The translations under genes and the position numbers were made by a program. A DNA stretch of 64,000 nt from Buchnera aphidicola (Macrosiphoniella sanborni) (GTDB taxonomy: Bacteria; Pseudomonadota; Gammaproteobacteria; Enterobacterales; Enterobacteriaceae), in assembly GCF_005080885.1 (NCBI RefSeq), contig NZ_CP034864.1, forward strand, positions 395,282 to 459,281, read 5' to 3'. The notes under the pieces were generated by a model. That model was given only the letters and a program-made list of their open reading frames with translations, was not told the origin of the DNA and made no database searches. This document shows, one piece after another, positions 30,092 to 40,013 of this stretch. The stretch's first letter is position 1. Every line of letters begins with the position of its first letter.

Positions 30092-30826
30092 ATGAAAAGA
30101 AAAAAAAATATTATCTTCATATTTATTATTTTATGCTTAAATTTCATAGTTAATTGCAAAGCTTTTAATCATAATTCTTTTATAGAAACTTTTATTTTAT
30201 ATGAAAAATCTAAAAAAGAATTAAAAAATGAACGATTTAATAACGTGATATTTATATTAGAAAAAATTAAAAAAAATAATATTACATATTTTAATGATGA
30301 TAAAATTCGAATAGACTTAATTTATGCTTATTATAAAACTAATAACTTTGATATGGCTTTAAAAAATATACAACAATTTATTTATATTTATCCACACCAT
30401 CCACATATAGATTATGTTTCATATATAAAATGTCTAATTAACATACATTTAGATCAAAATACCTTTTTCAAAATATTATTTAAATATTATCATAATAATG
30501 ATTTAAACCATGCTAAAAATACATTTTTCCAATTGAAGCAATTTATTAATAAATACCCACATAGCTTATATATCCCAAATGCTAAAAAACACTTATTATG
30601 TTTAAAATATCGTTTATCAGAATATGAGCTTAATATATTAAAATTTTATTTTTTTCAAAAAGAATACATGGCTGTTATAAATAGAGGAGAAGAAATACTT
30701 CAAAAATATTCAGAAACAGAATCAGCACGAAAAGCTTTAATATATATGGAAAAATCTTATAATTCATTAAAAATTTTTGATAAAGCTAAAAAAATATCAA
30801 AAATTATTTCATTAAATACAGTTTAA
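30092..30826 (+). CDS. bamD: Outer-membrane assembly lipoprotein BamD
   Basis: BamD is the essential TPR lipoprotein of the BAM complex that inserts beta-barrel proteins in the outer membrane. The 244-residue protein (E. coli 245) keeps DLIYAYYKTNNFDMAL, the HPHIDYVSYIKC segment, KYPHSLYIPNAKKHL and the C-terminal ARKALIYMEKSY, matching five TPR-like repeats. The first 22 residues are a basic, hydrophobic signal ending V-N-C at Cys22; the usual Leu-Ala-Gly before the lipid cysteine is not preserved, so lipidation is uncertain. It lies between rluD and alaS. Confidence 0.93.
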   Translation: MKRKKNIIFIFIILCLNFIVNCKAFNHNSFIETFILYEKSKKELKNERFNNVIFILEKIKKNNITYFNDDKIRIDLIYAYYKTNNFDMALKNIQQFIYIYPHHPHIDYVSYIKCLINIHLDQNTFFKILFKYYHNNDLNHAKNTFFQLKQFINKYPHSLYIPNAKKHLLCLKYRLSEYELNILKFYFFQKEYMAVINRGEEILQKYSETESARKALIYMEKSYNSLKIFDKAKKISKIISLNTV

Positions 30827-30871
30827 AATAAAAATAAAAACATGATGATAACTATATATAATACATTCTGC

Positions 30872-30899
30872 TTGAAAAATATTGACATATCATTAAAAT
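30872..30899 (+). promoter_or_regulatory. Candidate sigma70 promoter for alaS
   Basis: TTGAAA (30872-30877) and TAAAAT (30894-30899) are separated by 16 bp, 29 bp before the alaS ATG. A perfect TTGACA (30882-30887) lies between them but lacks a good -10 at the right distance. Confidence 0.35.
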
Positions 30900-30927
30900 T
30901 GATTTTTTCAATTAATTAAGTATAAAC

Positions 30928-33561
30928 ATGAATAGAACAACAAGTAAAATACGTCAAGATTTTTTAAATTTCTTCAAAGAAAAAAAACATATAATTCTTC
31001 CCAGCAGTCCCCTAGTACCATATAACGATTCTACATTATTATTTACTAATGCAGGAATGAATCAATTTAAAGAAATTTTTTTAGGTTACAAAAAAACAGA
31101 TTATTCTCGAGTTGCTACTGTACAACGTTGTTTAAGAACTGGGGGAAAACATAATGATTTAGAAAATGTAGGATATACTTCAAGGCATCATACTTTTTTT
31201 GAAATGCTTGGAAATTTTAGTTTTAATGATTATTTTAAAAAAGAGGCCATTGAATATGCTTGGGAATTATTAACATCACAAAAATGGTTTAACATACCAA
31301 AAAATAAATTATGGGTTTCAGTTTATCACGAAGATGATGAAACATATCAAATTTGGAAAGATATTATAAAAATACCTTCTCAAAGAATCATAAAAATAGG
31401 AGATAATAATCAAAATCAATACGATTCAGAAAATTTCTGGCAAATGGGTGATGATGGACCATGCGGTCCATGTACAGAAATATTTTACGATTATGGAAAC
31501 AATATTAATAATACTACAGATTTTTTTAAAAACAATAATCATCGTTTTATTGAAATCTGGAATATTGTTTTTATAGAATTTAATCGTATTTCAAAAACAA
31601 ATATTATTCCCTTAAAGAAAAAATCAATAGATACAGGAATGGGTTTAGAAAGAATAGCTTCTATTTTACAAAATGTATCATCTAACTATGATATTGATAT
31701 ATTTCAAGATTTAAAAAAAAATATATCTCAATTAAGTAAAATAAAAGATTTAAATCATCCATCTTTACAAATTATTGCTGATCATGTTAGAGCTTGTGCA
31801 TATATTATTTCTGATAATATTATTCCATCAAATGAACATAGAGGGTATGTTTTAAGAAGAATTATCAGACGAGCATTAAGACATGGTCATAAAATAGGAA
31901 TAAAAGACAATTTTTTTTATAAATTAGTTTCTGTAGTAATCAAAGTAATGGGTGATACTTCTGCAATATTAAAACAAAAACAAAAAAAAATAGAAGAAAT
32001 ATTAAAATTAGAAGAAACACAATTTTCTTATACTTTAGAAAAAGGTTTAAAAATATTAAAATTTGAAATAAAAAAAATACATAATAATATACTGCCTGGT
32101 GAAACTGCTTTTTATCTTTATGATACTTTTGGTTTTCCTATTGATTTAACAGCCGATGTTTGTCGTGAAAAGAATATAAAAATAGACTATAATGAATATG
32201 AATTAGTAAAAAATAAACAAAAAAAACAGTCAATTATAAATCAAAAATTTTATAAAAGTTATAATGATAATATTATTATTAATCATACATGTACATTTGA
32301 AGGATATAAAAAAAATCATACAAAATCATTAGTAAAATATATTTTTGTAAATAATAAATCTGTAAAAAAAATCCTTAAAAATGAAACAGGAATTATTTTT
32401 CTTAATACAACACCATTTTATCCTGAATCAGGAGGACAAATAGGTGATATAGGTGAAATTTATAATAAAAACTGTTCTTTTATAGTAAAAAATACAAAAA
32501 AATATGGAAATTCAATAGGACATTTCGGTACATTATTGTCAGGAAAAATTGAAATTGATCAATATATTTATACTAAAATCAATCAAAATTATAGAAATGC
32601 AATTCAATTAAATCATTCAGCAACCCACTTGTTACATGCTGCATTACGGAATATTTTAGGCGAACATGTAAACCAAAAAGGTTCTTTAGTCACTGATAAT
32701 TATTTACGATTCGATTTTTCTTATCATCCTACAATAGAGATTTTTCAAATACAAAAAATTGAACATATGATAAATATGTATATTCGTCATAACTTTCTTA
32801 TTAAAACTCAAATATTGAGTTTAGAAGAAGCTAAGAAAAAAAACGCAATAGCTTTATTTGAAAATCAATATAATTCTATCGTACGAGTTGTTTTTATAAA
32901 TAATATTTCTATAGAACTATGCGGTGGAACACATACTAAAAGAACTGGTGATATTGGAGTATTTAAAATCACTTCTCAATCTAGTATAGCATCAGGAATC
33001 AAAAGAATTGAAGCTGTCACAGGGAAACAAGCAATATATTATTTACATAAAAAAGACAACTATATAAAAGATTTATCTATCGTATTAAAATGTAATAACA
33101 GTGATATTAAAAATAAAGTTGAAAACCTAAAAAATAGAATTAGTTGTCTTGAAAATCAAATAATTAATTTACAAAAAAAAGAACACACATACTATATAAA
33201 AAAATTATTTAAAAAATGTCTTGATATCAAAGGAACAAAATTTTTAACACATATATTTTATGATTATGAACATAAATTTTTAAGAGTTATCATAGATGAA
33301 TTAAAAAAAACACTAGAAAAAACTATTATTATATTAGTAAACGTCATAAATAATCGCTTTACTTTTGTAATTGGAATAACAAAGAATTTACTAAATTATA
33401 TAACGGCTATAAATATTATGGAAATTATTATAGAAAAAACAAATGGAAAAGGAGGAGGAAAAAAAGAAATTGCAGAAGGAGGAGGTATATATACACAGAA
33501 ACTAATAATTGTTTTGAATGACATCAAATCATGGATTGACGAACAATTAAATAAAAAATGA
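30928..33561 (+). CDS. alaS: Alanyl-tRNA synthetase
   Basis: AlaRS charges tRNA-Ala and edits mischarged Ser/Gly. The 877-residue protein (E. coli 876) has the class II catalytic core (FFKEKKHIILPSSPLVP, TNAGMNQFKE, GDDGPCGPCTEIFYD, DTGMGLERI), the editing domain with HSATHLLHA and CGGTH zinc-site motifs, and a complete C-terminal domain with GKGGGKKEIAEGGG. An A9 run at 31982-31990 falls in the middle of the gene. recA and recX, its upstream neighbours in E. coli, are missing; csrA follows. Confidence 0.98.
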   Translation: MNRTTSKIRQDFLNFFKEKKHIILPSSPLVPYNDSTLLFTNAGMNQFKEIFLGYKKTDYSRVATVQRCLRTGGKHNDLENVGYTSRHHTFFEMLGNFSFNDYFKKEAIEYAWELLTSQKWFNIPKNKLWVSVYHEDDETYQIWKDIIKIPSQRIIKIGDNNQNQYDSENFWQMGDDGPCGPCTEIFYDYGNNINNTTDFFKNNNHRFIEIWNIVFIEFNRISKTNIIPLKKKSIDTGMGLERIASILQNVSSNYDIDIFQDLKKNISQLSKIKDLNHPSLQIIADHVRACAYIISDNIIPSNEHRGYVLRRIIRRALRHGHKIGIKDNFFYKLVSVVIKVMGDTSAILKQKQKKIEEILKLEETQFSYTLEKGLKILKFEIKKIHNNILPGETAFYLYDTFGFPIDLTADVCREKNIKIDYNEYELVKNKQKKQSIINQKFYKSYNDNIIINHTCTFEGYKKNHTKSLVKYIFVNNKSVKKILKNETGIIFLNTTPFYPESGGQIGDIGEIYNKNCSFIVKNTKKYGNSIGHFGTLLSGKIEIDQYIYTKINQNYRNAIQLNHSATHLLHAALRNILGEHVNQKGSLVTDNYLRFDFSYHPTIEIFQIQKIEHMINMYIRHNFLIKTQILSLEEAKKKNAIALFENQYNSIVRVVFINNISIELCGGTHTKRTGDIGVFKITSQSSIASGIKRIEAVTGKQAIYYLHKKDNYIKDLSIVLKCNNSDIKNKVENLKNRISCLENQIINLQKKEHTYYIKKLFKKCLDIKGTKFLTHIFYDYEHKFLRVIIDELKKTLEKTIIILVNVINNRFTFVIGITKNLLNYITAINIMEIIIEKTNGKGGGKKEIAEGGGIYTQKLIIVLNDIKSWIDEQLNKK

Positions 33562-33669
33562 ATAACATTTTAATATAAAGTATATATTTAAAGAATAAAA
33601 AAAATTTATTAGATATATTTAATAAAATATATTTTTAAAATATTATGGTCTAAATTTAAACCTGTATTA

Positions 33670-33726
33670 TTCATGAGACCAGGAACTAGAGAGGCCGAAC
33701 TCTTTTTATCTTTCAAGGAACAAAGA
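33670..33726 (+). promoter_or_regulatory. Conserved csrA leader with two GGA motifs
   Basis: The 57 bp before the csrA ATG are markedly less AT-rich than other gaps and, as far as I remember it, resemble the E. coli csrA leader (CTAGAGAGG...CTCTTTTTATCTTTCAAGGA). GGA motifs, the CsrA recognition element, lie at 33682-33684 and at 33717-33719, the second within the Shine-Dalgarno AAGGA. This is the arrangement expected for translational autoregulation. Confidence 0.6.
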
Positions 33727-33912
33727 ATGCTTATTCTAACTCGTCGGGTCGGTGAAACGTTAATAATTGGCGATGAGATAACTGTAACAGTACTAGGAGT
33801 GAAAGGTAACCAAGTTCGCATTGGTGTAAATGCCCCTAAAGAAGTCTCGGTACATCGTGAAGAAATATATCAACGTATTCAAGCTGAAAAAAAACAACAA
33901 AAAAAATGTTAA
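33727..33912 (+). CDS. csrA: Carbon storage regulator CsrA
   Basis: CsrA is a homodimeric RNA-binding protein that blocks or stabilises target mRNAs at GGA motifs. The 61-residue product has the E. coli length, with [43 protein letters not shown] and the functional residues around Leu4 and Arg44 retained. The ATG at 33727 is preceded by AAGGA; an in-frame start 54 nt upstream lies within the conserved leader and is rejected. The alaS-csrA-tRNA-Ser-tRNA-Arg-gshA order matches E. coli. No CsrB/CsrC-like RNA is visible here. Confidence 0.97.
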   Translation: MLILTRRVGETLIIGDEITVTVLGVKGNQVRIGVNAPKEVSVHREEIYQRIQAEKKQQKKC

Positions 33913-33917
33913 TTAAT

Positions 33918-33954
33918 ACTACATCTTACTAATGTTAAGTAAGATGTAGTTTTC
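33918..33954 (+). terminator. Terminator of csrA
   Basis: A perfect 13-bp stem, 33918-33930 with 33938-33950, and a 7-nt loop AATGTTA, followed by TTTC. It starts five bases after the csrA stop codon. Confidence 0.85.
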
Positions 33955-34035
33955 ATAATTTATAAATAAAAAAATATATTTGACTTATATAAAAATAAAA
34001 GTACAATAAAAAAAAATGAAAAATTTTTATATTCA

Positions 34036-34124
34036 GGTGAGATGGCCGAGAGGATGAAGGCGCTCCCCTGCTAAGGGAGTATGTAGAAATAACTGCATCG
34101 AGGGTTCGAATCCCTCTCTCACCG
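34036..34124 (+). tRNA. serV: tRNA-Ser (anticodon GCT)
   Basis: An 89-nt class II tRNA. Acceptor GGTGAGA pairs with TCTCACC, discriminator G; the anticodon arm CTCCC/GGGAG encloses CTGCTAA, anticodon GCT, reading AGC/AGU. Long variable arm and T arm AGGGTTCGAATCCCT are present. CCA is not encoded. Its place between csrA and tRNA-Arg is that of serV. Confidence 0.97.
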
Positions 34125-34145
34125 TTATTAGTAAAAATTTATATT

Positions 34146-34219
34146 GCATCCGTAGCTCAGATGGATAGAGTACTCGGCTACGAACCGAGCGGTCGGAGGT
34201 TCGAATCCTTCCGGATGCA
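34146..34219 (+). tRNA. argV: tRNA-Arg (anticodon ACG)
   Basis: A 74-nt tRNA, nearly identical to the E. coli argV/Y/Z/Q product. Acceptor GCATCCG/CGGATGC, discriminator A; anticodon loop CTACGAA in stem CTCGG/CCGAG gives ACG, which needs deamination to inosine to read CGU/CGC/CGA. The T stem has one G-T pair. CCA is not encoded. E. coli has four tandem copies here; only one remains. Confidence 0.97.
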
Positions 34220-34307
34220 AAATTTAAAATTAATAATCTCTAAAAAAATATTTAGCAAAAATAATAAAATATAAAAATATTTCAATATTTAGTCATAGGA
34301 TATAAAA

Positions 34308-35870
34308 TTGATAGAAGATATCTCGAAAAAAATTTCTTGGTTAAGAGAACATCCAAAATTATTAACAGGTATTTTTCGAGGAATTGAACGTGAAACCTTA
34401 AGAATAAAAAAAAATGGCGATTTCTCTCAAACTAAACATCCATATTTTCTTGGTTCTCCTTTAACACATCAATGGATAACTACTGATTTTTCTGAAAACT
34501 TATTAGAATTTATTACTCCTGCTAGTAATAAAATAGATGATTTACTGTCTTTTTTAACAGATATTCATTGTTTTACTGCTTCAAATATAAATGATGAACG
34601 CATGTGGCCTTTTAGTATTCCATACTCTTATAATAAAAACAATAATATTCAAATTGCCCAATATGGTAATTCTAATCTAGGAAAAATGAAATCTGTTTAT
34701 CGAACAGGCTTAAAAAATCGATACGGAGATCTAATTAATACTATATCAGGTGTACATTATAATTTTTCATTACCCCTTTGTTTTTGGAAATATTGGAAGA
34801 CAACTGAACAAAAAAAAAATAGTTTTGATTATGTTTCAAAAGGCTACTTACATTTAATTAGAAATTATTATCGATTTGGTTGGATTATTCCTTATTTATT
34901 TGGAGCATCCCCAGCGATACCATCAGATTTTTTAAATAATTCTAATACTAACATAAAATATCAATTTAAAAAAAATAAAGAAAATATTTTTTATTTACCA
35001 TGGTCTACTTCATTAAGAATTAGTAATATTGGATACACGCAAACAAAAATTTTAGATTTAAATATTATGTTTAATAATTTTGATGAATATCTTACATCAT
35101 TACAAAAAGCTTTAGATACACCATCAAGAAAATTTATTAATATTGGATTAAAAGATAAAAAAAATAATTTTCAACAATTAAATACAAATTTTTTACAAAC
35201 AGAAAATGAACTTTATACACAAATAAGACCTAAAAGAAATATAAAAAATGGTGAAACACCCATAGAAGCGCTCAAAAAAAGAGGAATTGAATATATTGAA
35301 ATACGTTCTTTAGATATCAATCCATTTTCACCAATAGGTATCGACAAAAATCAAATACTTTTATTAGATTTATTTTTAATTTGGTGTGCTCTCATTGATT
35401 CGCCCAAAACTAATAAAAAAGATTTTATACTTATAAATAAAAATTGGGAAAAAATAATCTTTGAAGGAAGAAAACCTAATCAAAAAATGTATATTTATAA
35501 TCAAAATAAAACAAAAAAATTAATTGAGATAAGTGAAATAATATTTAAAGACTTAAAAAAAATTGCATTAATACTTGATAAACATTCAAAAAATCTTGAA
35601 TATCAAATAGTATGTGAAAAAATGAGATTATTTTTTTTCAATCCTCAACTTACTTATTCAGCTAGAATTTTACAATTATTAATTAAAGAAGGAATTAAAA
35701 AAACAGGACTATATTTGTCACAAAAATATTATAAAAAATTTATTAATCACAATATATCTAATATAAATAAAAAAATATTACAACAAGAAGTTGAATATTC
35801 TCATCAAAAACAAACACAAATAGAAAAATCAGATACTTTATCTTTTGAAGAATATATAAAAAATAAATAA
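34308..35870 (+). CDS. gshA: Glutamate-cysteine ligase
   Basis: GshA joins glutamate and cysteine, the first and limiting step of glutathione synthesis. The 520-residue protein (E. coli 518) has [13 protein letters not shown] near 23-35, [13 protein letters not shown], the [18 protein letters not shown] segment, [18 protein letters not shown] and [18 protein letters not shown]. The start is TTG at 34308, with AGGAT upstream; E. coli gshA also starts with TTG. An A10 run at 34810-34819 lies inside the reading frame. It consumes cysteine whose sulfur is supplied by the cys block of this window. Confidence 0.97.
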   Translation: MIEDISKKISWLREHPKLLTGIFRGIERETLRIKKNGDFSQTKHPYFLGSPLTHQWITTDFSENLLEFITPASNKIDDLLSFLTDIHCFTASNINDERMWPFSIPYSYNKNNNIQIAQYGNSNLGKMKSVYRTGLKNRYGDLINTISGVHYNFSLPLCFWKYWKTTEQKKNSFDYVSKGYLHLIRNYYRFGWIIPYLFGASPAIPSDFLNNSNTNIKYQFKKNKENIFYLPWSTSLRISNIGYTQTKILDLNIMFNNFDEYLTSLQKALDTPSRKFINIGLKDKKNNFQQLNTNFLQTENELYTQIRPKRNIKNGETPIEALKKRGIEYIEIRSLDINPFSPIGIDKNQILLLDLFLIWCALIDSPKTNKKDFILINKNWEKIIFEGRKPNQKMYIYNQNKTKKLIEISEIIFKDLKKIALILDKHSKNLEYQIVCEKMRLFFFNPQLTYSARILQLLIKEGIKKTGLYLSQKYYKKFINHNISNINKKILQQEVEYSHQKQTQIEKSDTLSFEEYIKNK

Positions 35871-35976
35871 TTTTTTCATCTCCTTGAAATATAAAAAATA
35901 TAAAATGTTCATATATTCTTATATATAAAAACAATCTATATTTTTAAAAAAATTACAAAATTATTTAATTTTTTAA

Positions 35977-37113
35977 TTAAGATAAATCATTTACTCTATC
36001 AATTTTTTCCCATGGAAATTCTTCTCTCCCAAAATGACCATATACTGCTGTTCTTAAATAAATAGGTCGAAGTAAATTTAACATTTTAATTAATCCATAC
36101 GGACGTAAATCAAAAACATTTTTAATTAAAATAATTAAATCATTATTACTTATTTTTCCTGTTTTAAAAGTATCTATCATAATAGAAATGGGTTCTGCTA
36201 TTCCAATAGCATAAGCAATTTGAATTTCACAACGATCAGCTAAACCTGCTGCAACAATATTTTTTGCTATATATCTTGCAGCATAAGCTGCAGAACGATC
36301 TACTTTTGAAGGATCTTTACCAGAAAACGCTCCTCCTCCATGCCTTGACATTCCACCATAGGTATCAACAATAATTTTGCGACCTGTTAATCCACAATCT
36401 CCTACAGGTCCACCAATTACAAATCTACCTGTAGGATTAATAAAAAATTTTGTATTTTTATTTAACCATTTTTGTGGTAGTACAGGTTTAATAATTTCAT
36501 CCATAATTGCTTCTTTTAAAATATTTTGAGTAATATGATCTTGATGTTGTGTAGAAAAGACTACAGTATCTATTGCTATTATTTTATCATTATTATATTT
36601 AAATGTTACTTGACTTTTCGCATCTGGTCTTAGCCAAGGAAGAATATTTTTTTTTCTTAAATCTGATTGTTTTTTCATCAAAAGATGAGCATAAGTAATA
36701 GGAGCTGGCATTAATACATCTGTCTCATTAGTGGCATAACCAAAAATAATACCTTGATCTCCAGCTCCTTGATTTTTAGAATTAAAACGATCTATACCTT
36801 TATTGATATCTAATGATTGTTTACCAATTGCACTCAAAATTACACAAGAATTAGCATCAAATCCTGTATTAGAATCAACATAACCAATATTATTAATTGT
36901 ATTTCGGGCAATTTCTTCAACATCAATCCATGCAGTTGTTGTAATTTCACCTCCAATTAACACCATTCCTGATTTAACATAAGTTTCACAAGCAACTCGT
37001 GCTTTTATGTCTTGTTTTAATATTTCATCTAGCAAGGCATCAGAAATTTGATCAGCGATCTTATCTGGATGACCTTCAGAAACTGATTCAGATGTAAAAA
37101 AATGTTCATTCAT
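35977..37113 (-). CDS. metK: S-adenosylmethionine synthetase
   Basis: MetK makes SAM from methionine and ATP, the methyl donor of the many methyltransferases here (RlmE, TrmD, RsmE). The 378-residue protein (E. coli 384) has [18 protein letters not shown] near 11-28, [15 protein letters not shown], the P-loop-like [19 protein letters not shown] and the final FPWEK segment. It converges with gshA. About 260 bp of AT-rich DNA without recognisable features separate it from the divergent endA. Confidence 0.98.
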   Translation of the reverse strand: MNEHFFTSESVSEGHPDKIADQISDALLDEILKQDIKARVACETYVKSGMVLIGGEITTTAWIDVEEIARNTINNIGYVDSNTGFDANSCVILSAIGKQSLDINKGIDRFNSKNQGAGDQGIIFGYATNETDVLMPAPITYAHLLMKKQSDLRKKNILPWLRPDAKSQVTFKYNNDKIIAIDTVVFSTQHQDHITQNILKEAIMDEIIKPVLPQKWLNKNTKFFINPTGRFVIGGPVGDCGLTGRKIIVDTYGGMSRHGGGAFSGKDPSKVDRSAAYAARYIAKNIVAAGLADRCEIQIAYAIGIAEPISIMIDTFKTGKISNNDLIILIKNVFDLRPYGLIKMLNLLRPIYLRTAVYGHFGREEFPWEKIDRVNDLS

Positions 37114-37379
37114 ATTATATCTTCCTTATTAAAAAATAATTTATATCTATATTAAATAAAACATGCTTATATAATTAATAGAATATAAAATATATTAATA
37201 TAAATATTTACTCAAAATAAAAAATATTACTTTATTATAGTATTTTTTAAGATAAAAATGTAATTAGATACTAATTAACATTCATATTATATTTTAATAT
37301 ATAAAAATTATATTTATATTATTTTAATAAATATGTATGATAAAAAATAATTTTTCCAAATAAAATAGATGATAATGAC

Positions 37380-38095
37380 ATGATAAAAAAAATAATTTTT
37401 ATAATTATTATATTTTTTTTTTATCTTTTAATAAAAAAAATAATTTTAAAAAACGCACTATAAATAATTTTTATCAAACACAAAATGCAGCAATTGAAAT
37501 CCATAAAAATGCACCAGGATCTTTTTATTGTGGATGTAAAATTCTTTGGAAACACAAAAAAGGAATTCCTAATTTGACTTCTTGTGGCTACAAAATTCGT
37601 AAAAATAAAGTTCGCGCAAAAAGAATTGAGTGGGAACATGTAGTACCAGCATGGCAATTTGGTCATCAAAAAAAATGCTGGAAAACAGGAGGACGTAAAA
37701 AATGCATAAATGATGCAGAATATAGATATATCGCATTAGATCTTCATAATTTGCAACCAGCTATTGGAGAAATAAATTCTGATCGTTCTAATTTTATGTA
37801 CAGTCAATTAACAGGTCATATTTCGAAATATGGAAAATGTAATATGAAAATAGATTTTCAAAAAAAAATCGTGGAACCACCAGAAAGAGCTCGAGGAATG
37901 ATAGCTAGAACTTATTTTTACATGATTCAAAAATACAATATTGTTGTATCTCGAAAACAAAGAAGATTATTTTATGTATGGAACAAAAATTTTCCTGTGA
38001 CAAAATGGGAATGTAAAAGAGAAGAATTAATATTTAAATTGCAAGGTAATCACAACAATTATACTTATAAACAATGCAATAAAAAATTTAAATGA
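37380..38095 (+). CDS. endA: Endonuclease I (EndA), signal peptide out of frame
   Basis: EndA is a periplasmic double-strand-specific DNA endonuclease. The mature protein frame is clear: [71 protein letters not shown] and [16 protein letters not shown] all match EndA. This frame is open back to 37379 but has no ATG, and its first TTG (37574) is inside conserved sequence. The ATG at 37380 starts a perfect secretion signal (two Lys, then Ile/Phe-rich) in another frame, ending at 37463. T10 (37413-37422) and A8 (37433-37440) runs lie between. One extra base in either run joins the two parts into 238 residues (E. coli 235). Polymerase slippage, a young pseudogene or a sequencing error are possible. 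Its end overlaps rsmE as ATGA. Confidence 0.8.
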
Positions 38096-38838
38096 AAATA
38101 AAAAAAAATATTCCTCGTATTTATATTGAAAATGATTTATATATAAATGAAACTTATCTTTTATCAAAAGATAATGTACATTATCTAAAAAAAGTTTTAA
38201 GAGTAAATAATTATTATATATTAGAAGTATTTAACAATACTAATTATATTTTTTTTGCTAATATAATATATTTTTCTAACAATATTATTAAAATTAAAAT
38301 TTTTTCAAAGAGATTAAAAAATATTGAATCCCCTATTCATATTCATTTAGGGCAAGTTATACCTAAGCACTATAAAAAAATGGATTTAGCAATTCAAAAA
38401 TCAATTGAAATGGGAGTAAATATTATTACACCATTATTTCTGCATAATTTGTATACTCAAAATAATAATATTAATATTTCTCACAAAATTCAACGTTGGA
38501 AAAAAATAGCTATTTCTGCTTGTCAACAATGTCAACGTAATGTTATTCCAGAAATTAAAAAACCAATAGATCTTTTTTCATGGTGTAAAAAAAACGAGGA
38601 TGATATAAAAATTATATTTCATCCAAAAGCAATTTTTAAAATTAATGAATTACAAAAATCTGTCAAATCTATAAAAATTATTATTGGTTCTGAAATAGGA
38701 TTTTCTCGTGAAGAAATAAAAAAAATTGTTCAGTATGGATTTATTCCAATTAAATTAGGACCAAGAATACTCAGAACAGAAACAGCAGCAATGGTAGCAA
38801 TTACTGCATTACAAATGCAATTTGGAGATTTAAAATAA
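38092..38838 (+). CDS. rsmE: 16S rRNA (U1498-N3)-methyltransferase RsmE
   Basis: RsmE methylates U1498 of 16S rRNA in the assembled 30S subunit. The 248-residue protein (E. coli 243) has an N-terminal PUA-like part and a C-terminal SPOUT domain with [23 protein letters not shown] and [20 protein letters not shown]. The SAM-binding loop, GPEGG in E. coli, reads GSEIG here. The ATG overlaps the endA stop, so translation is probably coupled; the same endA-rsmE order exists in E. coli, where gshB follows. Confidence 0.95.
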   Translation: MKIKKNIPRIYIENDLYINETYLLSKDNVHYLKKVLRVNNYYILEVFNNTNYIFFANIIYFSNNIIKIKIFSKRLKNIESPIHIHLGQVIPKHYKKMDLAIQKSIEMGVNIITPLFLHNLYTQNNNINISHKIQRWKKIAISACQQCQRNVIPEIKKPIDLFSWCKKNEDDIKIIFHPKAIFKINELQKSVKSIKIIIGSEIGFSREEIKKIVQYGFIPIKLGPRILRTETAAMVAITALQMQFGDLK

Positions 38839-38949
38839 ATATAATATAGAAATTTTATTCTCTTGATAATTATTTAATATATATTCTAATATAATTATTC
38901 ATTTAATATAAAATGAATAATATTATATTGAATAAATATTATTGAAATT

Positions 38950-39624
38950 TTAAATATTTTTTGAATGATTATTAATTGTTTCAATCCCATTTTCTTTACC
39001 AATCAAGATAATATCAGCTGTTCTAGAAGCAAATAAACCTACTGTGACTACTCCAGGAAGAGCGTTAATTTTTTGTTCCATAGATAAAGGATCTTCTATA
39101 TTTAAATTATATACATCAATTATAATATTACCATTATCCGTAATAACATTTTTTCGATGTTTTGGTTGTCCTCCAATTTTTATCATTTCTTTTAAAATAT
39201 AGGTAAGTGCTATTGGAATAATTTCAATGGGAAGAGGAAATCTACCTAAAACATTGACTATTTTTGATTTATCAATAATACAAAGAAATTTTTTAGCCAT
39301 TGTAGCTATAATTTTCTCTCTGGTTAATGCAGCTCCTCCACCTTTAATCATTTCCATACGATGATTAATTTCATCTGCACTATCAACATAAATAGTAATA
39401 GAACTAAAATATTTTAAATTAAATACTTCTATGCCTTGTTTTTTTAATAATATAGTAGAAGCATGAGAACTAGAAACTGCTCCAGATATTAAATTTTTTA
39501 TCGTGCTTAATGCTTCAATAAAATAAAAAATAGTTGTACCAGTTCCAACTCCAACTATTGTTCCAGGATAAATATAATCTAATGCTGCCCATGCTGCTTG
39601 TTTTTTTAATCTATTTAAACTCAT
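38950..39624 (-). CDS. rpiA: Ribose-5-phosphate isomerase A
   Basis: RpiA interconverts ribulose-5-phosphate and ribose-5-phosphate in the pentose phosphate pathway. The 224-residue protein (E. coli 219) has [16 protein letters not shown] near 25-40, the YVDSADEI loop with the active-site aspartates (DGADE in E. coli, with Gly to Ser here), [14 protein letters not shown] containing the catalytic Lys and Glu, and [12 protein letters not shown] near the end. It is a single gene between rsmE and the tRNA cluster. Confidence 0.97.
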   Translation of the reverse strand: MSLNRLKKQAAWAALDYIYPGTIVGVGTGTTIFYFIEALSTIKNLISGAVSSSHASTILLKKQGIEVFNLKYFSSITIYVDSADEINHRMEMIKGGGAALTREKIIATMAKKFLCIIDKSKIVNVLGRFPLPIEIIPIALTYILKEMIKIGGQPKHRKNVITDNGNIIIDVYNLNIEDPLSMEQKINALPGVVTVGLFASRTADIILIGKENGIETINNHSKNI

Positions 39625-39809
39625 AATATTAAAAATTTTTTTATTTGAAAATAGAAATTAAAATATATATTAATTAAAAAAAATAATATATTTTGATCTA
39701 ATTGAATGATAATTTGATATATAATATCAAATTAACAATTTTAATCACATTACATAAAAAGAAGATTATTTAATAAACTAATTGAATAAAAAAAAGATAG
39801 TTTTGAGAA

Positions 39810-39884
39810 TGGCTGGGGTACCTGGATTCGAACCAGGGATGCCGGTATCAAAAACCGGTGCCTTAACCACTTGGCTATACCCCA
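39810..39884 (-). tRNA. glnU: tRNA-Gln (anticodon TTG)
   Basis: A 75-nt gene including an encoded CCA (complement of 39810-39812). Acceptor TGGGGTA/TACCCCA, discriminator G; anticodon loop TTTTGAT in stem CCGGT/ACCGG gives TTG, reading CAA/CAG. It is the last of three tRNAs read leftward, in the order Met-Leu-Gln known from the E. coli metT-leuW-glnU cluster. Confidence 0.97.
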
Positions 39885-39919
39885 TAAAAAAATTTTAATA
39901 CATGTATTTTTATATAATA

Positions 39920-40001
39920 TACGGGAGGCGAGATTTGAACTCGCATACCTTACGGCGCCAGAACCTAAATCTGGTGCGTCTACCAATTTCGCCACTCCCG
40001 C
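39920..40001 (-). tRNA. leuW: tRNA-Leu (anticodon TAG)
   Basis: An 82-nt class II tRNA. Acceptor GCGGGAG/CTCCCGT with a terminal G-T pair, discriminator A; anticodon loop TTTAGGT in stem CCAGA/TCTGG gives TAG, reading CUA/CUG. CCA is not encoded, unlike in its two neighbours. It corresponds to leuW. Confidence 0.97.
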
Positions 40002-40013
40002 ATTATTAAAAAA

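Noticed and set aside
33673-33726. In-frame 18-codon extension of CsrA
   Set aside because: CsrA has 61 residues in E. coli, the Shine-Dalgarno lies before the internal ATG, and the extension coincides with the regulatory leader.
33609-33821. A 70-codon minus-strand frame overlapping the csrA start
   Set aside because: It is antisense to csrA and its conserved leader; no start signal or similarity.
37574-38095. TTG at 37574 as the start of a short EndA
   Set aside because: The conserved EndA sequence, including F-Y-C-G-C-K-I, continues upstream in the same frame, so this TTG is internal.
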